From SAR202 cluster bacterium (GTDB taxonomy: Bacteria > Chloroflexota > Dehalococcoidia > Lucifugimonadales > UBA3495), in assembly GCA_013204585.1 (NCBI GenBank), contig JABMNL010000040.1:124001-188000 (forward strand): 64,000 nt of DNA, read 5' to 3'. Every line of letters starts with the position of its first letter. The stretch's first letter is position 1. A program made the translations under genes and the position numbers. Below are positions 1 to 9,765 of this stretch, piece after piece. The notes beneath the pieces are model-generated. The model made no database searches. It worked only from the letters and a program-made list of their open reading frames with translations, and had not been told where the DNA came from.

Positions 1-1
1 G

Positions 2-64
2 CGCATCGGAAAACCGGTGTCTGAGGAAAGCGAATCTGACGATGGCGAGGCCAGCAAGGAGTAA
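2..64 (+). CDS. C-terminal tail of a truncated upstream gene, possibly DnaJ
   Basis: The window opens inside a reading frame of 20 codons that ends in TAA two bases before the hspR start. The tail is acidic and rich in Ser, Glu and Asp, with no recognisable domain. In many Actinobacteria and Chloroflexota hspR follows dnaK-grpE-dnaJ, so a DnaJ or CbpA-type co-chaperone is the likeliest owner. That assignment rests on position only. The 2-nt gap suggests translational coupling with hspR. Confidence 0.4.
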   Translation, partial: RIGKPVSEESESDDGEASKE

Positions 65-66
65 CC

Positions 67-432
67 ATGAGTACTGAAAACCAATTTCAAGACCAGCCTT
101 GTTTCGTAATCAGCGTTGCCGCCCGCATCGTCGGAGTACACGCCCAGACCCTGCGTCATTACGAGCGTGTAGGACTAATTTGGCCGTCCCGGACCGTCGG
201 CCGCCAGCGGCTCTATTCCATGGCCGACATCGACCGCCTGCGCCGTCTCAAGACGCTAACTGAGGATATGGGACTTAATCTCGCCGGGGCCGAGGTCGCG
301 TTAAAACTGATGAACCGCATCGAAGAATTGGAAGCGGAAGTGAAGCAATTGACCAATGCGGTCAATATCTTGCAAAGGCAGGAACTGCGCCAGGGACAGG
401 GCGCGACCGGCGAGCGCCGAAGCGGAGCCTAA
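67..432 (+). CDS. hspR: HspR, MerR-family heat-shock repressor
   Basis: This 121-residue protein is a MerR-type DNA-binding regulator. The winged helix-turn-helix covers roughly residues 14-80: the ISVAA opening, the LRHYERVGL recognition segment and the GRQRLYS wing are all typical of HspR. The sequence also keeps the GLNLAGAEVAL stretch of the family. A coiled coil (about residues 82-105) follows. HspR represses chaperone genes in partnership with DnaK. It lies directly after a truncated gene that may be dnaJ and 131 bp before clpC, a classical HspR target. No HAIR operator (CTTGAGT-N7-ACTCAAG) is visible in the gap to clpC. Confidence 0.9.
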   Translation: MSTENQFQDQPCFVISVAARIVGVHAQTLRHYERVGLIWPSRTVGRQRLYSMADIDRLRRLKTLTEDMGLNLAGAEVALKLMNRIEELEAEVKQLTNAVNILQRQELRQGQGATGERRSGA

Positions 433-500
433 GCCCGTTAGCAAAATTGGAAGCCATGCCATTAAAGCCCAGTGAACTCAAAACCCGGCGAACCCAAAGC

Positions 501-536
501 CCAGCTAACCATTAATTTCCAGCTAACCATTAATTT
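501..536 (+). repeat. Perfect 18-bp tandem duplication upstream of clpC
   Basis: The 18-mer CCAGCTAACCATTAATTT occurs twice head to tail (501-518 and 519-536), ending 27 bp before the clpC start codon. The segment is AT-rich against its surroundings and lies where a promoter or regulator site for clpC would be expected. A looser, related run precedes it at about 466-500. Function is not shown. Confidence 0.8.
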
Positions 537-563
537 AATGAGGCTGACCCAGGAGAAAACATC

Positions 564-3056
564 ATGGTATTAAGACCAGACCAATTCACCGAACAAGCAC
601 AAGAAGTTTTACACAACTCCCAAGACCTGGTGCGCCGCTATAGCCACAGCCAGTGGGACGTTGAACACATATTGCTGGCCCTGTTCGAATTGGACCATGG
701 GATACCAGGCGAGATACTCGCCGAGATTGGCGTCTCATTGGACGCCGTGAATGCGGAGTTGGATCGCGCTTTGGATAAATCACCCAAAGTGGCCAACAAC
801 GCGACTCAAATCTATCCCACTCCCAGAGCCTCCCGACTGTTAGAGGACGCCAAAAATGAAGCCAACCGACTGAAAGACGACTACATCGGCGCCGAGCACC
901 TGTTCATCGCCGCTGTCATGGAGTCCCGAGGCGATGCGTCCGATATATTAAAGGAGCACGGTATCGACCAAGAAAAGGTCTATCAGGCATTGATGAAAAT
1001 CCGGGGCAGTCACCGGGTGGACGACCCACGGGCCGAGAGTCACTACCGGTCGTTGGATAAATACAGCATCGACCTAACCCAGCTAGCCCGTCAGGGGAAG
1101 CTGGACCCGGTGGTGGGACGAGACGAAGAAATCCGTCAGGTGATGCAAACTCTAACCCGGCGCAAGAAGAACAACCCCGTAATCATTGGTGAGGCTGGCG
1201 TTGGCAAGACGGCCATCGTCGAAGGACTCGCCGCCCGCATCGTAGCGGGAGACGTGACCGATGCCCTCAAAGGCCGCCGCGTGCTGGCCCTAGACATGGG
1301 GGCCTTGGTGGCGGGATCAAAGTTTAGGGGCGAGTTCGAAGAACGGCTAAAGTCCGTCATGGATGAGGTTAAGCAAGCGCACCGAGAAGTGATTCTGTTC
1401 ATCGACGAGATTCATACAGTGGTGGGCGCAGGCGCAGCTGAGGGTAGCATCGACGCCAGCAACCTACTTAAGCCCGCCCTGGCCAGAGGCGAGCTACAGT
1501 GCGTGGGAGCAACCACCCTGGACGAGTACCGCAAATACATCGAGAAAGACACCGCGTTGGAGCGTCGTTTCCAGCCCGTGATGATTGAAGAGCCAACCGT
1601 AGAAGAAACGGTGGAGATTCTGCGCATCCTGCGGCCCCGGTACGAAGCCCATCACAAAGTGGAAATCAACGACGCCGCCCTGGTGGCGGCAGCCCGACTT
1701 AGCGACCGTTATGTGACCGGTCGTCAGCTACCTGACAAGGCGGTGGACTTCATCGACGAGGCGGCCAGTAAGCTGCGCATCGACGCGGAAAGCCTGCCTG
1801 CCGACGTCAAAAATAAGGAAGAGCGCATCACGCAGTTGCTCGACCAAGAAGAGGCCGCTGCCCAGCGCACCGAATACGAACGCGCTGCCGAAATTCGGGT
1901 CGAGCGTCTACGCCTACAAGAGGAATACGAATCGGAGCGGCAAGGCTTGCTCCGAGAACGCGATGTGGAAATGGTGGTCGACGAAAAGGACATCGCCGAA
2001 CTGGTATCAAAATGGACCGGCATACCCACCGGACGCCTGTTGGAGGGCGAGGGTGACCGCTTGGTGCACATGGAAGATGACCTCCACCGGCGAATCATCG
2101 GCCAGGAAGAAGCGGTGGTGGCGGTGGCCGAAGCCATCAGACGTTCCCGCTCTGGACTGAGCGACCCGCGTCGGCCCATCGGCAGTTTCATCTTCCTAGG
2201 GCCCACGGGCGTGGGTAAGACCGAGTTGGCTAAATCCCTAGCCCAGTTCATGTTCGACGACGAGTCCAACATGGTCCGTATCGACATGTCCGAGTACATG
2301 GAGAAACACTCCGTGTCGCGGCTCATCGGCGCTCCTCCGGGCTACGTTGGTTACGACGAAGGCGGGCAGCTCACCGAGGCGGTTCGGCGCAAGCCCTACC
2401 GGGTGGTGCTCTTCGATGAGATTGAAAAAGCCCATCCCGATGTCTTCAACATCCTGCTCCAAATACTGGAGGACGGGCGGTTGACCGACGGCCAAGGGCG
2501 GACCGTTGATTTCAGAAACACGGTCATCATCATGACCAGCAACCTAGGCACGTCGGGCATCCGGCAGCAGTCTTTCGGGTTCCGCACCGACAGCCAGTCT
2601 GGTCAGGACGAAGACAAGAAGCTTCGCGATTCGGTTAACGCCGCACTCAAAGAAACCTTCCGGCCTGAGTTCCTAAACCGGATTGACGAGACCATCATCT
2701 TCCATCCGCTGACTCAGGAGCAGATTATCCGGGTGGTTGACCTGATGACTAAAGATTTGCAGGGCCGTCTCGAGGACCGGGGAATCACCTACGAGCTAAC
2801 CTCCGACGCCAAGCTATGGTTGGCTAAAGAAGGTTACGACCCGGTTTACGGGGCCAGACCCCTGCGCCGGGCGGTGACTAGGTACCTGGAGAACCCACTA
2901 TCCAAGGGGATTCTGTCTGGGGGGTTCACTTCTGGAGACCGAGTCTTGGTGGACGCTGGCAAAGACGGCCTAGTGTTGACCAAGGTGGCGGCTCAGGCAG
3001 CTAAACCGGAGCCAGCTACGAGCGAGGCGGACGAAGCGGTGCCCGCTACGTCCTAA
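564..3056 (+). CDS. clpC: ClpC-type AAA+ unfoldase (Clp ATPase)
   Basis: This 830-residue Hsp100 protein unfolds substrates for ClpP or disaggregates them. It has a Clp N domain (about 1-145), a first AAA module with Walker A GEAGVGKT (209-216) and Walker B LFIDEIH, a short coiled middle domain (about 410-480), and a second AAA module with Walker A GPTGVGKT (546-553). A C-terminal D2 small domain follows. The short middle domain and total length fit ClpC better than ClpB. The FGF motif within QQSFGFRT looks like a ClpP-docking loop. An AGGAG ribosome site lies at 551-555. A perfect 10-bp hairpin follows the gene. Annotation pipelines might call it ClpB. Confidence 0.88.
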   Translation: MVLRPDQFTEQAQEVLHNSQDLVRRYSHSQWDVEHILLALFELDHGIPGEILAEIGVSLDAVNAELDRALDKSPKVANNATQIYPTPRASRLLEDAKNEANRLKDDYIGAEHLFIAAVMESRGDASDILKEHGIDQEKVYQALMKIRGSHRVDDPRAESHYRSLDKYSIDLTQLARQGKLDPVVGRDEEIRQVMQTLTRRKKNNPVIIGEAGVGKTAIVEGLAARIVAGDVTDALKGRRVLALDMGALVAGSKFRGEFEERLKSVMDEVKQAHREVILFIDEIHTVVGAGAAEGSIDASNLLKPALARGELQCVGATTLDEYRKYIEKDTALERRFQPVMIEEPTVEETVEILRILRPRYEAHHKVEINDAALVAAARLSDRYVTGRQLPDKAVDFIDEAASKLRIDAESLPADVKNKEERITQLLDQEEAAAQRTEYERAAEIRVERLRLQEEYESERQGLLRERDVEMVVDEKDIAELVSKWTGIPTGRLLEGEGDRLVHMEDDLHRRIIGQEEAVVAVAEAIRRSRSGLSDPRRPIGSFIFLGPTGVGKTELAKSLAQFMFDDESNMVRIDMSEYMEKHSVSRLIGAPPGYVGYDEGGQLTEAVRRKPYRVVLFDEIEKAHPDVFNILLQILEDGRLTDGQGRTVDFRNTVIIMTSNLGTSGIRQQSFGFRTDSQSGQDEDKKLRDSVNAALKETFRPEFLNRIDETIIFHPLTQEQIIRVVDLMTKDLQGRLEDRGITYELTSDAKLWLAKEGYDPVYGARPLRRAVTRYLENPLSKGILSGGFTSGDRVLVDAGKDGLVLTKVAAQAAKPEPATSEADEAVPATS

Positions 3057-3068
3057 TATCCCGGCTAT

Positions 3069-3107
3069 GGCCCGGGTTCAAAATTCAACTGTAAGAAAAC
3101 CCGGGCC
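3069..3107 (+). terminator. Hairpin after clpC, possible terminator
   Basis: A perfect 10-bp inverted repeat (GGCCCGGGTT at 3069-3078, AACCCGGGCC at 3098-3107) encloses a 19-nt AT-rich loop directly after the clpC stop. There is no T-run, so it may be a weak terminator or an RNA-stabilising hairpin. Confidence 0.5.
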
Positions 3108-3122
3108 GGGAGCCGATAAATA

Positions 3123-3986
3123 ATGCAGCGGGCGGAACGAAAAACAGCTAGTGTCTGGGGCCTGAACGTCAACTACGTTCAGGCCGGGGAAGGCCCGGTG
3201 GTTATGTTGATTCACGGCCTGGGTACCTCCTTAATTAGTTGGTACTGCAACATCGACGCGCTGGCCGACGCCGGGTACACAGTTGTGGTTCCCGACTTGC
3301 CTGGCAACGGCGACTCAGACAAACCCGAACACCTACATTACGACCCCGACTCGGCGGCCGATTTCATCTATGACTTCAGTCAAGAGTTGGGGCTGGATAA
3401 GTTCTCGCTGGTTGGAAACTCGGCTGGAGGTGTAGTAGCCAGCTTGTTTGCCCTACAACACCCAGATATGGTCGAAAAAATGGTGCTCGTAGCCTCGGGT
3501 GGGTTCGGACGGAAAGTCTCGTGGTTCTTCCGAATAATCTCTGTACCTCTATTGGGCGAGATCATCTATCGGCCCTGGCTGTACAAAAAAGTGGAAATTA
3601 CCAAGTACCTGTTCTATCGCTCCCCCGCCATCCTGCAGGAGTTGCTGCCGGAGATACAGCGGATTAAGGAGCTTCCTGGTTCGCGCAATGCCATGCTGCG
3701 TTCCATCCGCTCCAGCATCAACATTAGGGGACTGCGCAAGCAGGGCTATATCCTTGACCGGCTAAAGGACTGCCCCGTTCCCATAATGACAATTTGGGGC
3801 GCGGATGACATCATCATCCCTGTCTCTCATGCCGAGGCCGCCCGCCGCGAATTGCCCAACAGCGTCACGCAGATTATCCCCGAGTGCGGCCATTGGCCCC
3901 AGATGGAAAAACCCGATGAGTTCAACGCCATGGTGAGCGGTTTCCTGGGCAGCGGCTTCGTCCAGACAGGCCAACACGAATCTTGA
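3123..3986 (+). CDS. Alpha/beta-hydrolase fold enzyme
   Basis: This 287-residue soluble hydrolase has the classical fold markers. The oxyanion-hole motif HGLG is near residue 31, and the nucleophile elbow GNSAGG contains Ser100. The acid is likely the Asp in WGADD, and the catalytic His is in ECGHWPQ near the C-terminus. The PDLPGNGDSDKP segment resembles meta-cleavage-product hydrolases and epoxide-hydrolase-like enzymes, but the substrate cannot be read from sequence. Its stop overlaps the start of the next gene (TGATG), so the two are probably co-translated. A second hydrolase of the same general type lies at 28817. Confidence 0.85.
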   Translation: MQRAERKTASVWGLNVNYVQAGEGPVVMLIHGLGTSLISWYCNIDALADAGYTVVVPDLPGNGDSDKPEHLHYDPDSAADFIYDFSQELGLDKFSLVGNSAGGVVASLFALQHPDMVEKMVLVASGGFGRKVSWFFRIISVPLLGEIIYRPWLYKKVEITKYLFYRSPAILQELLPEIQRIKELPGSRNAMLRSIRSSINIRGLRKQGYILDRLKDCPVPIMTIWGADDIIIPVSHAEAARRELPNSVTQIIPECGHWPQMEKPDEFNAMVSGFLGSGFVQTGQHES

Positions 3987-4552
3987 TGCGGTACATCAGT
4001 CAGGTCGATTGGCGTAGACAAGAAAATCTAATCCGGCTGGGCATCCTGGCGTTGGTTGTCGCCGCGATAATTGCCGCGCTGCTGCTCCGCAATAACTTTG
4101 GCACTACCCAGGTCGGCTACAGCGCGGTTGCCCTCAGCGCGTTGGTCGCCAGCGCCGGTATGCTAATCCCAGTTCCCGCCCTGGCAACATCTTGTGCCGC
4201 TGCTATATTTTTGAGTCCGTTCCTCGTCGGCGTCATCGCTGGAACCGCCGAGGCCGTCGGCGAACTAAGCGGCTACTATCTGGGCTACACGGGCCGTTTC
4301 GCCATCAGCCGCATTCGCATCTTCCAACGGTTGGAACGCTGGATGCACCACCGAGGCTGGCTGTTGCTATTCCTATTTGCCTTGGTGCCCAATCCAATCT
4401 TCGATGTCGTCGGCATTGCCGCCGGGGCGCTCCGTTACCCCATCTGGGCTTTCCTAGCGGTGGTCTGGGTTGGAAAGCTGATTAAGTATTTTATCTTCGC
4501 CTACGCCTGCGCCGCCGGAGCCGATTGGCTAACCGGCCTATTTGGAATTTAG
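3986..4552 (+). CDS. VTT/DedA-like small membrane protein
   Basis: The 188-residue protein is largely hydrophobic with about five membrane segments. It carries the VTT (SNARE-associated, YqaA/DedA) core: an amphipathic GxxxGxxxGY region (GELSGYYLGYTGR) and the later RGWLLLFLFALVPNPIFDVVGIAAG segment. Such proteins act in lipid scrambling or membrane homeostasis. The ATG at 3986 shares one base with the stop of the upstream hydrolase. A TTG one codon earlier is also possible. Confidence 0.78.
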   Translation: MRYISQVDWRRQENLIRLGILALVVAAIIAALLLRNNFGTTQVGYSAVALSALVASAGMLIPVPALATSCAAAIFLSPFLVGVIAGTAEAVGELSGYYLGYTGRFAISRIRIFQRLERWMHHRGWLLLFLFALVPNPIFDVVGIAAGALRYPIWAFLAVVWVGKLIKYFIFAYACAAGADWLTGLFGI

Positions 4553-4726
4553 CAGGGTTGCCCAAATAGGCATTTTTAGGCACGAAAAGTAGCGGGTCGA
4601 GGGTCAAGAGTGTATTCTTACTCCGGCTCCCGCCTTGATTTTCTGACCTCGGAGGTCCACCTTGATTCGCCCTTTAGCCTGGATACGTCCTCAGGCAAAA
4701 CCGCTTGCATCGATCGGAGAAGTATA

Positions 4727-5257
4727 ATGATTCGCCCATTAGATGGAAAAAGCCCCCGCATACACCCTTCCGCCTTCATTAGTGAAACCGCGTACATCGT
4801 TGGCGACGTAACCATTGGAGAGAACACCAGTGTCTGGCCAGGCGCGGTAATCAGGGCCGATTACGGCGACATCATCATTGGCAAGAACTGTTCAATCCAG
4901 GACAACGCCGTCCTCCACACCGACGACCATTTGGAATTGGGCGACAACGTGTTATTGACCCACGGTGCGGTGGTCCACGGCGGCAAGGTCGGCAACAACG
5001 TCCTGATTGGCGTGAACGCTGTGGTATTGGAAGACGGCGATGTTGGCGACCACGTATTCATCGGCGCCGGAGCCATAGTCCGGGGCAAAATACCCGCGAA
5101 TTCATTAGTCATCGGAGTCCCTGGCCAAATTCGTCCGCTATCGGAAAAACAGGCCGAGCGCCTCAAGGACCCCACCGCCAGGTACGTTAAGAATGGCAAA
5201 CGCTTCAACGAACAGGGCTTGGGCCAAGACTTCACGGAATTTCAGGCAGGTAGCTAG
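4727..5257 (+). CDS. Gamma-class carbonic anhydrase-like hexapeptide-repeat protein
   Basis: This 176-residue left-handed beta-helix protein consists of hexapeptide repeats (for example IGENTSVWPGAVIRAD and VIGVPG) in the order seen in gamma-carbonic anhydrases (Cam/YrdA/PaaY). The three metal-binding histidines appear to be His64, His79 and His84, within VLHTD and THGAVVHGG. I chose the ATG at 4727 because a GGAG site precedes it and the beta-helix starts at once; the frame is open further upstream but that part looks non-coding. It ends 3 bp before the CoA-transferase gene. In PaaY-type operons such proteins act as thioesterases, so a role with CoA esters is possible. Confidence 0.85.
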   Translation: MIRPLDGKSPRIHPSAFISETAYIVGDVTIGENTSVWPGAVIRADYGDIIIGKNCSIQDNAVLHTDDHLELGDNVLLTHGAVVHGGKVGNNVLIGVNAVVLEDGDVGDHVFIGAGAIVRGKIPANSLVIGVPGQIRPLSEKQAERLKDPTARYVKNGKRFNEQGLGQDFTEFQAGS

Positions 5258-5260
5258 ACC

Positions 5261-6499
5261 ATGACCACCGGACAAAACAAGCCTACCCTTCCCCTAGAAG
5301 GAATCCGGGTCATGGATGTCACCCACATCGTGGCGGGGCCTTTTTGCTCCATGATTCTGGCCGACATGGGGGCCGAGGTCATTAAGATTGAGCGTCCCGG
5401 CGTCGGCGAGCGCGGCCGGGGCAACGGCCCGTTCATCAACGGGCCAGACGGCCAACGGGTCAGCTCCCGCTATTTGGGTCTCAACCGCAATAAGAAGAGC
5501 ATAACGCTGGACCTCCGCGACCCTCGCTGCAAGGCGGCGTTCGAACGGATGGTCAAAGAGTCCGACATCTTGCTGGACAACTGGGGGCCGGGAGCACTGC
5601 GGCGTCTAGGCCTCGGTTATGACGTGCTCAAAGAACTCAACCCCAAGCTGATTTACACCAGCCTCACCGGCTACGGCGACCCCGAAGGCCCAGCACCGGG
5701 ACCGTACTCTGACTGGCCGGCCAACAACCCCTGCGTCCAAGGCATGGGCGGCTGGATGGCCGTCACCGGTGCGCCGGGCGGCGGGCCGCAGATGGTTGGC
5801 GACAATATCGGCGATTCAGTGCCCGGAGTTTGGACAGCCCTGGGTGTCATGATGGCCTTAGAGGCCCGTCACCGCACCGGCGAAGGGGCCTTCGTCGATA
5901 TGTCCATGTACGACTGCATGGCAGCCCATATGACCAGTAACAACCCTTACTATCAGGCCACCGGTACCGTCGCCGGCTTGGAACGGGGCAATATGCTGAG
6001 CGCCCAACTAGCATTGAAGGCCAAGGACGGTTATGTGGTACTTGCCGGGGCCGGTGGACCTGAGAAATGGAAAGACCTGTGGCGGCTCATGGGACGCGAA
6101 GACCTGATTAAGGACGAACGGTACTTGGGCGTGGGCGTCAGCGGTGAGTTCTACATGAACAGCTTCGTTCCGGCCTTGGAAGGCTGGACGATAGAGCGAA
6201 CCAAAGCAGACGTAACCAGTCAGCTCATTGCCATCGGCTATTCCATGGGGATGGTGCAAGACCAAGCCGACTTGGACAAGTGCCCCCATCTCGACGCCCG
6301 GGGGATGTTCATCAACGGCGGCAACGATATGGGCGGCATCTTCAGAACAATCAACACACCCATAAAATTTGCCGGTGGGGCCGAAACACCCAACGTCCAG
6401 CCTCCGCTATTGGGGGCCAACAACGAAGACATACTCTGCTCAATCGGCGGCATTAATCTGGAAGAATTAAAGCAAATGCAATCGGACGGAGTGGTATAG
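5261..6499 (+). CDS. CaiB/BaiF family (class III) CoA-transferase
   Basis: The 412-residue protein is a family III CoA-transferase, which moves CoA between acyl-CoA and free acids. The N-terminal signature GIRVMDVTHIVAGPFCSMILADMG is followed by the AEVIKIERP segment. The catalytic Asp is expected in NIGDSVPG (about residue 187). The C-terminal part carries the small domain. Substrate is unknown. It lies in a tight run with the carbonic-anhydrase-like gene before it and the 2-dehydropantoate reductase-like gene after it. A second, rearranged family member is at 48513. Confidence 0.88.
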   Translation: MTTGQNKPTLPLEGIRVMDVTHIVAGPFCSMILADMGAEVIKIERPGVGERGRGNGPFINGPDGQRVSSRYLGLNRNKKSITLDLRDPRCKAAFERMVKESDILLDNWGPGALRRLGLGYDVLKELNPKLIYTSLTGYGDPEGPAPGPYSDWPANNPCVQGMGGWMAVTGAPGGGPQMVGDNIGDSVPGVWTALGVMMALEARHRTGEGAFVDMSMYDCMAAHMTSNNPYYQATGTVAGLERGNMLSAQLALKAKDGYVVLAGAGGPEKWKDLWRLMGREDLIKDERYLGVGVSGEFYMNSFVPALEGWTIERTKADVTSQLIAIGYSMGMVQDQADLDKCPHLDARGMFINGGNDMGGIFRTINTPIKFAGGAETPNVQPPLLGANNEDILCSIGGINLEELKQMQSDGVV

Positions 6500-6520
6500 C
6501 TTGCCCGATTTAGAGAACAC

Positions 6521-7441
6521 ATGCGAATAGCGGTTATGGGAGCAGGCGGCGTCGGCGGTTGTCTTGGCGGACTATTAGCCAAGGCGGGTAATGACGTGTC
6601 GCTAATTGCGCGGGGCGAGCACTTAGAAGCCATCAAGACCAACGGGCTGAAACTAATCCGCGCCGATAGCGAATTTGTGGTTGAGGTTAACGCCACCAAC
6701 GACCCGGCCGAGGTCGGCCCGGTTGAACTGGTGCTCTTCACCGTCAAAACCTTCCACAACCGCCACGTCATCTCATCGCTCAGGCCGCTGATGAGCCCGG
6801 GAACCTCCGTCCTTACCCTACAAAACGGCGTGGAAAGTCACGAACAATTAGCCGCGGTGCTCGGCTCTCGAAACGTGCTGACCGGTGCTTTCTGGTCTTC
6901 TTCCCGAATCCAAGCTCCTGGGGTCATCGCCGAAACCGCCAACGCCAGAATTTCCTTCGGCGAAGTCGACCAGACCGAAAGCCTGCGTGCACTGGATATT
7001 CGCAATGTTTTCCGAGACGCGGGAGTCCAGACCGAGATTTCGCCCGACCCCATGTCAGTAATTTGGAGCAAGTTCATCTTACTGAGCGCCTTGGCCGGGA
7101 TGACCAGCGCCGCCCAAACTCGAATTAAAGAATTGCTCCAATTCCCCGATGCCCGGAAGATGTTCTGCGACGCCATGGAAGAGGCGTTGGCCATTGGCCT
7201 CGCCAAAGGCGTCAATCTCCCCGCAGATTTGGGCAAAACATCTTTGGAGTTCGTGGAAGCCTTCCCCGATTTTCAGAATTCCATGCACGCCGACTACGAG
7301 GCCGGTCAGCCGACTGAGCTGGACGCCCTTTCCGGCGCAGTGGTCAGACTTGGCAAACAAGTCGGGGTGGCAACGCCAGTGCACAGTTTCCTGTATTCGG
7401 TTCTGCTGCCCCATAAAGACGGAATCCGGGCGGCAAACTAA
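6521..7441 (+). CDS. 2-dehydropantoate 2-reductase family protein
   Basis: This 306-residue NAD(P)H-dependent reductase has the dinucleotide-binding motif GAGGVGG at residues 7-13 and the LIARGEH segment typical of ketopantoate reductases (PanE/ApbA). LFTVKTF and TLQNGVES match the family core. The C-terminal helical domain keeps the SKFILLSALAGM and HADYEAG motifs. PanE would make pantoate for coenzyme A. No other pantothenate gene is nearby, and the family includes paralogues with other substrates, so I leave the symbol blank. Confidence 0.82.
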   Translation: MRIAVMGAGGVGGCLGGLLAKAGNDVSLIARGEHLEAIKTNGLKLIRADSEFVVEVNATNDPAEVGPVELVLFTVKTFHNRHVISSLRPLMSPGTSVLTLQNGVESHEQLAAVLGSRNVLTGAFWSSSRIQAPGVIAETANARISFGEVDQTESLRALDIRNVFRDAGVQTEISPDPMSVIWSKFILLSALAGMTSAAQTRIKELLQFPDARKMFCDAMEEALAIGLAKGVNLPADLGKTSLEFVEAFPDFQNSMHADYEAGQPTELDALSGAVVRLGKQVGVATPVHSFLYSVLLPHKDGIRAAN

Positions 7442-7508
7442 CCAACGGCTCGCCTGTTTATCACGGTAGACCGAACCCCGGCTGATTCCAAACGGGACGA
7501 TATCGGCC

Positions 7509-7514
7509 TATAAT
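7509..7514 (+). promoter_or_regulatory. Likely -10 box for hisS
   Basis: A perfect TATAAT lies 39 bp before the hisS start codon in a 111-bp gap after a co-oriented gene. The -35 region is poor (TTCCAA at 17-bp spacing). Confidence 0.4.
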
Positions 7515-7552
7515 AGTGCCTTCAACAATCGATTTCGGAGTAATCACTAACC

Positions 7553-8821
7553 TTGTTTCAAGCGCCCCGGGGCACCTCAGATCACCTTCCCGAAGAGCAA
7601 AAATACTGGCGGTATATCGAGTCCAAAGCCTTGGACGTTGCCGCCCGTTTCGGCTTTGGCCGCATCGACACACCCACTTTTGAAGACTCCAATCTCTTTA
7701 TTCGGTCGGTGGGCGAAGGAACCGACATTGTTGAAAAAGAGATGTACACCTTTGAAGACCGTGGCGGCGACAGCGTAACCCTACGCCCCGAAGGCACTGC
7801 GCCGGTATGCCGGGCCTACCTGGAACACGGCATGCACAACCTGCCTCAGCCCGTGCGGATGTACTACTTTTGCCCAGTGTTCCGATACGAACGTCCTCAG
7901 GCAGGGCGGTTCCGCCAGCACCACCAGTTTGGGGTTGAAGTGCTGGGCGACGCCGACCCTTCGGTTGATGCAGAAGTAATTGAAGTTGCCTGGGATCTGA
8001 TGACCAGTCTGGGCCTAAAAGATATCAACCTGCTAATTAACAGCATCGGCGACGCCGAATGCCGTCCGGCCTATGTGTCCAAACTGCGAGACTATTACTC
8101 TGGTCTCAGCGCCAACCTGTGTACCGACTGTAAAAGCAGGCTAGATCGAAACCCACTGCGGCTGCTCGACTGCAAGGTAGAGACCTGCCACGCCCTGGGT
8201 AATGACGCCCCTCAATCTTCCGAGAATCTCTGTGAGGCTTGCCTGGAACATTGGACCAAGCTGCTCAGCTACCTGGACAAAATGCAGTTGCCCTACCGGG
8301 TCGACCACCGATTGGTGCGTGGGTTGGACTATTACTCCCGTACCGTTTTTGAAGTTCAGCCAGAGGATGGCGGTGGGCAGTCGACCATCTGTGGCGGCGG
8401 ACGCTACGACGGACTGATTAGCCAACTGAGCGACCGCGATATTCCGGGCATCGGGTTTGCCACCGGCCTGGAACGGTTGACCCTAAACCTCAAACGCAGC
8501 GAAGTGCCGGTGCCCGACGAACCGTCGCCGCGTTACCTAGTAGCCAACGTGGGGGACGACGCCCGCATCGCTGCGCTAGACCTGTCGGTTCGTCTGCGCC
8601 GTGCCGGAGTCGGAGCCATTTTGAGCAGCGGCTCACGGGGTCTGCGCGGCCAGATGCGCCAAGCCAACGCCCTATCAATACCCTATGTCTTGGTCTTGGG
8701 GGACGACGAGATTGAGAAGGGCGAGGTTGTCGTGCGGGACATGGAATCATCGGTCCAAGAGAGCAAGCCCCTGAATCAGTTTATTGAAGAGGCCACCAAG
8801 GCGCAGGGGCCTAAGGGATAG
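7553..8821 (+). CDS. hisS: Histidyl-tRNA synthetase
   Basis: This 422-residue class II synthetase charges tRNA-His. It begins with the APRGTSDHLP motif usual for HisRS. Motif 2 is seen as RYERPQAGRFRQHHQFGVE, the histidine-specific motif as RGLDYYSRTVFEV, and motif 3 as GFATGLERL. A C-terminal anticodon-binding domain follows (about residues 325-415). The start codon is TTG at 7553, placed by the N-terminal motif. A TATAAT box lies just upstream, suggesting its own transcript. Confidence 0.95.
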   Translation: MFQAPRGTSDHLPEEQKYWRYIESKALDVAARFGFGRIDTPTFEDSNLFIRSVGEGTDIVEKEMYTFEDRGGDSVTLRPEGTAPVCRAYLEHGMHNLPQPVRMYYFCPVFRYERPQAGRFRQHHQFGVEVLGDADPSVDAEVIEVAWDLMTSLGLKDINLLINSIGDAECRPAYVSKLRDYYSGLSANLCTDCKSRLDRNPLRLLDCKVETCHALGNDAPQSSENLCEACLEHWTKLLSYLDKMQLPYRVDHRLVRGLDYYSRTVFEVQPEDGGGQSTICGGGRYDGLISQLSDRDIPGIGFATGLERLTLNLKRSEVPVPDEPSPRYLVANVGDDARIAALDLSVRLRRAGVGAILSSGSRGLRGQMRQANALSIPYVLVLGDDEIEKGEVVVRDMESSVQESKPLNQFIEEATKAQGPKG

Positions 8822-8913
8822 ACCGATAAGAGCAGAATAAATATTCCGGACAGACCGGGCCGATTTTGGATACTCGGTTAAGGATACAAAGTGTGGATGT
8901 TGGGAGGACGGGC

Positions 8914-9627
8914 ATGAAACGTCTGGGCGCAATATTAATTCCAATCATGCTGTTGGCATTGGCCTGCGGCGAATTGGCCACCCCTGGAACCCCGCTGCCC
9001 CCTGACCTAGAAGCCACCGTCCGGGCTGTGATTGCCGAATTTCAACCCGGACCCGAGACCACAACTCCACCCGACACCGAAGCAACCATCACCGCGCGGG
9101 TGCAGGCCACCGTTCAGGCGCTATTGAGAGCTACGGCTATTCCCTCGCCCACACCAACCCAAAACCAATCTCAGGCCGCGACTTCTACCGCCCGAAACAG
9201 AACCAACTTACCCACCCCCACGAGCACTGGTATTCCGCGACCGACTCCATCCGTCACCCCTTTCCCAACCCTATCAGTGGCTTGCACCACCGCAACCGAC
9301 GGGACTGAAGTATCCGCTTGGGTAAACGGCACTTTGGCCGCCACCACCAAGGTACTGTCTGGAAAATACACCTTATTCATCGAGCAGGCCGCTGGTGCGT
9401 CGTTCACTGGAAAAACCATTACCTTCAACGTGGGGAGTTCCAGCGCTAACCAGACCGTAGTTTGGGTGCAGGGAGGAGCCACCGAGTTAGACCTGACCGC
9501 AACCACCGGCGGCTTAGGCCAACTTACGCCATCTCAGATTGGCGGCCCCTCGCTCAAGGGTGGCCCGTTGGCCCAGCCAGTCCCGCCCCATGTGGTCTTG
9601 GGCACCGCGTTCGTTGGCAACTGCTAG
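8914..9627 (+). CDS. Lipoprotein with Thr/Pro-rich linker and beta-sandwich-like domain
   Basis: The 237-residue protein starts at an ATG preceded by GGGAGG and has a lipoprotein signal: a short basic start, a hydrophobic core, and the lipobox LALAC with Cys18. Residues 25-85 include segments of the ATVRAVIAEF/ARVQATVQALL type that could form helices. A TPTP-rich linker (about 85-125) follows, then a beta-rich domain (about 127-205) that looks like a small Ig/carboxypeptidase-regulatory-like fold (VSAWVNGTL, GKTITFNVG). It is probably anchored to the outer face of the membrane. Function is unknown. The same architecture is common among surface lipoproteins of Chloroflexota. Confidence 0.7.
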   Translation: MKRLGAILIPIMLLALACGELATPGTPLPPDLEATVRAVIAEFQPGPETTTPPDTEATITARVQATVQALLRATAIPSPTPTQNQSQAATSTARNRTNLPTPTSTGIPRPTPSVTPFPTLSVACTTATDGTEVSAWVNGTLAATTKVLSGKYTLFIEQAAGASFTGKTITFNVGSSSANQTVVWVQGGATELDLTATTGGLGQLTPSQIGGPSLKGGPLAQPVPPHVVLGTAFVGNC

Positions 9628-9765
9628 TCCAGCGGTATGACATTTCCCCGTTGACCCTCCCGGCAAAAACATAGAACATATGTCCTGAACGGAACTAGGG
9701 CGGCGTCTCGCAGCAGGTTTGAATCAAGCTTGGACGACCGCAGGAAACCGGAGGAGGGCGCAACC

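Noticed and set aside
433-563. HAIR operator for HspR upstream of clpC
   Set aside because: Looked for CTTGAGT-N7-ACTCAAG and found none; only the 18-bp duplication is present.
4610-4726. Upstream extension of the gamma-carbonic anhydrase frame
   Set aside because: It begins without a ribosome site and does not resemble the family; the ATG at 4727 has GGAG.
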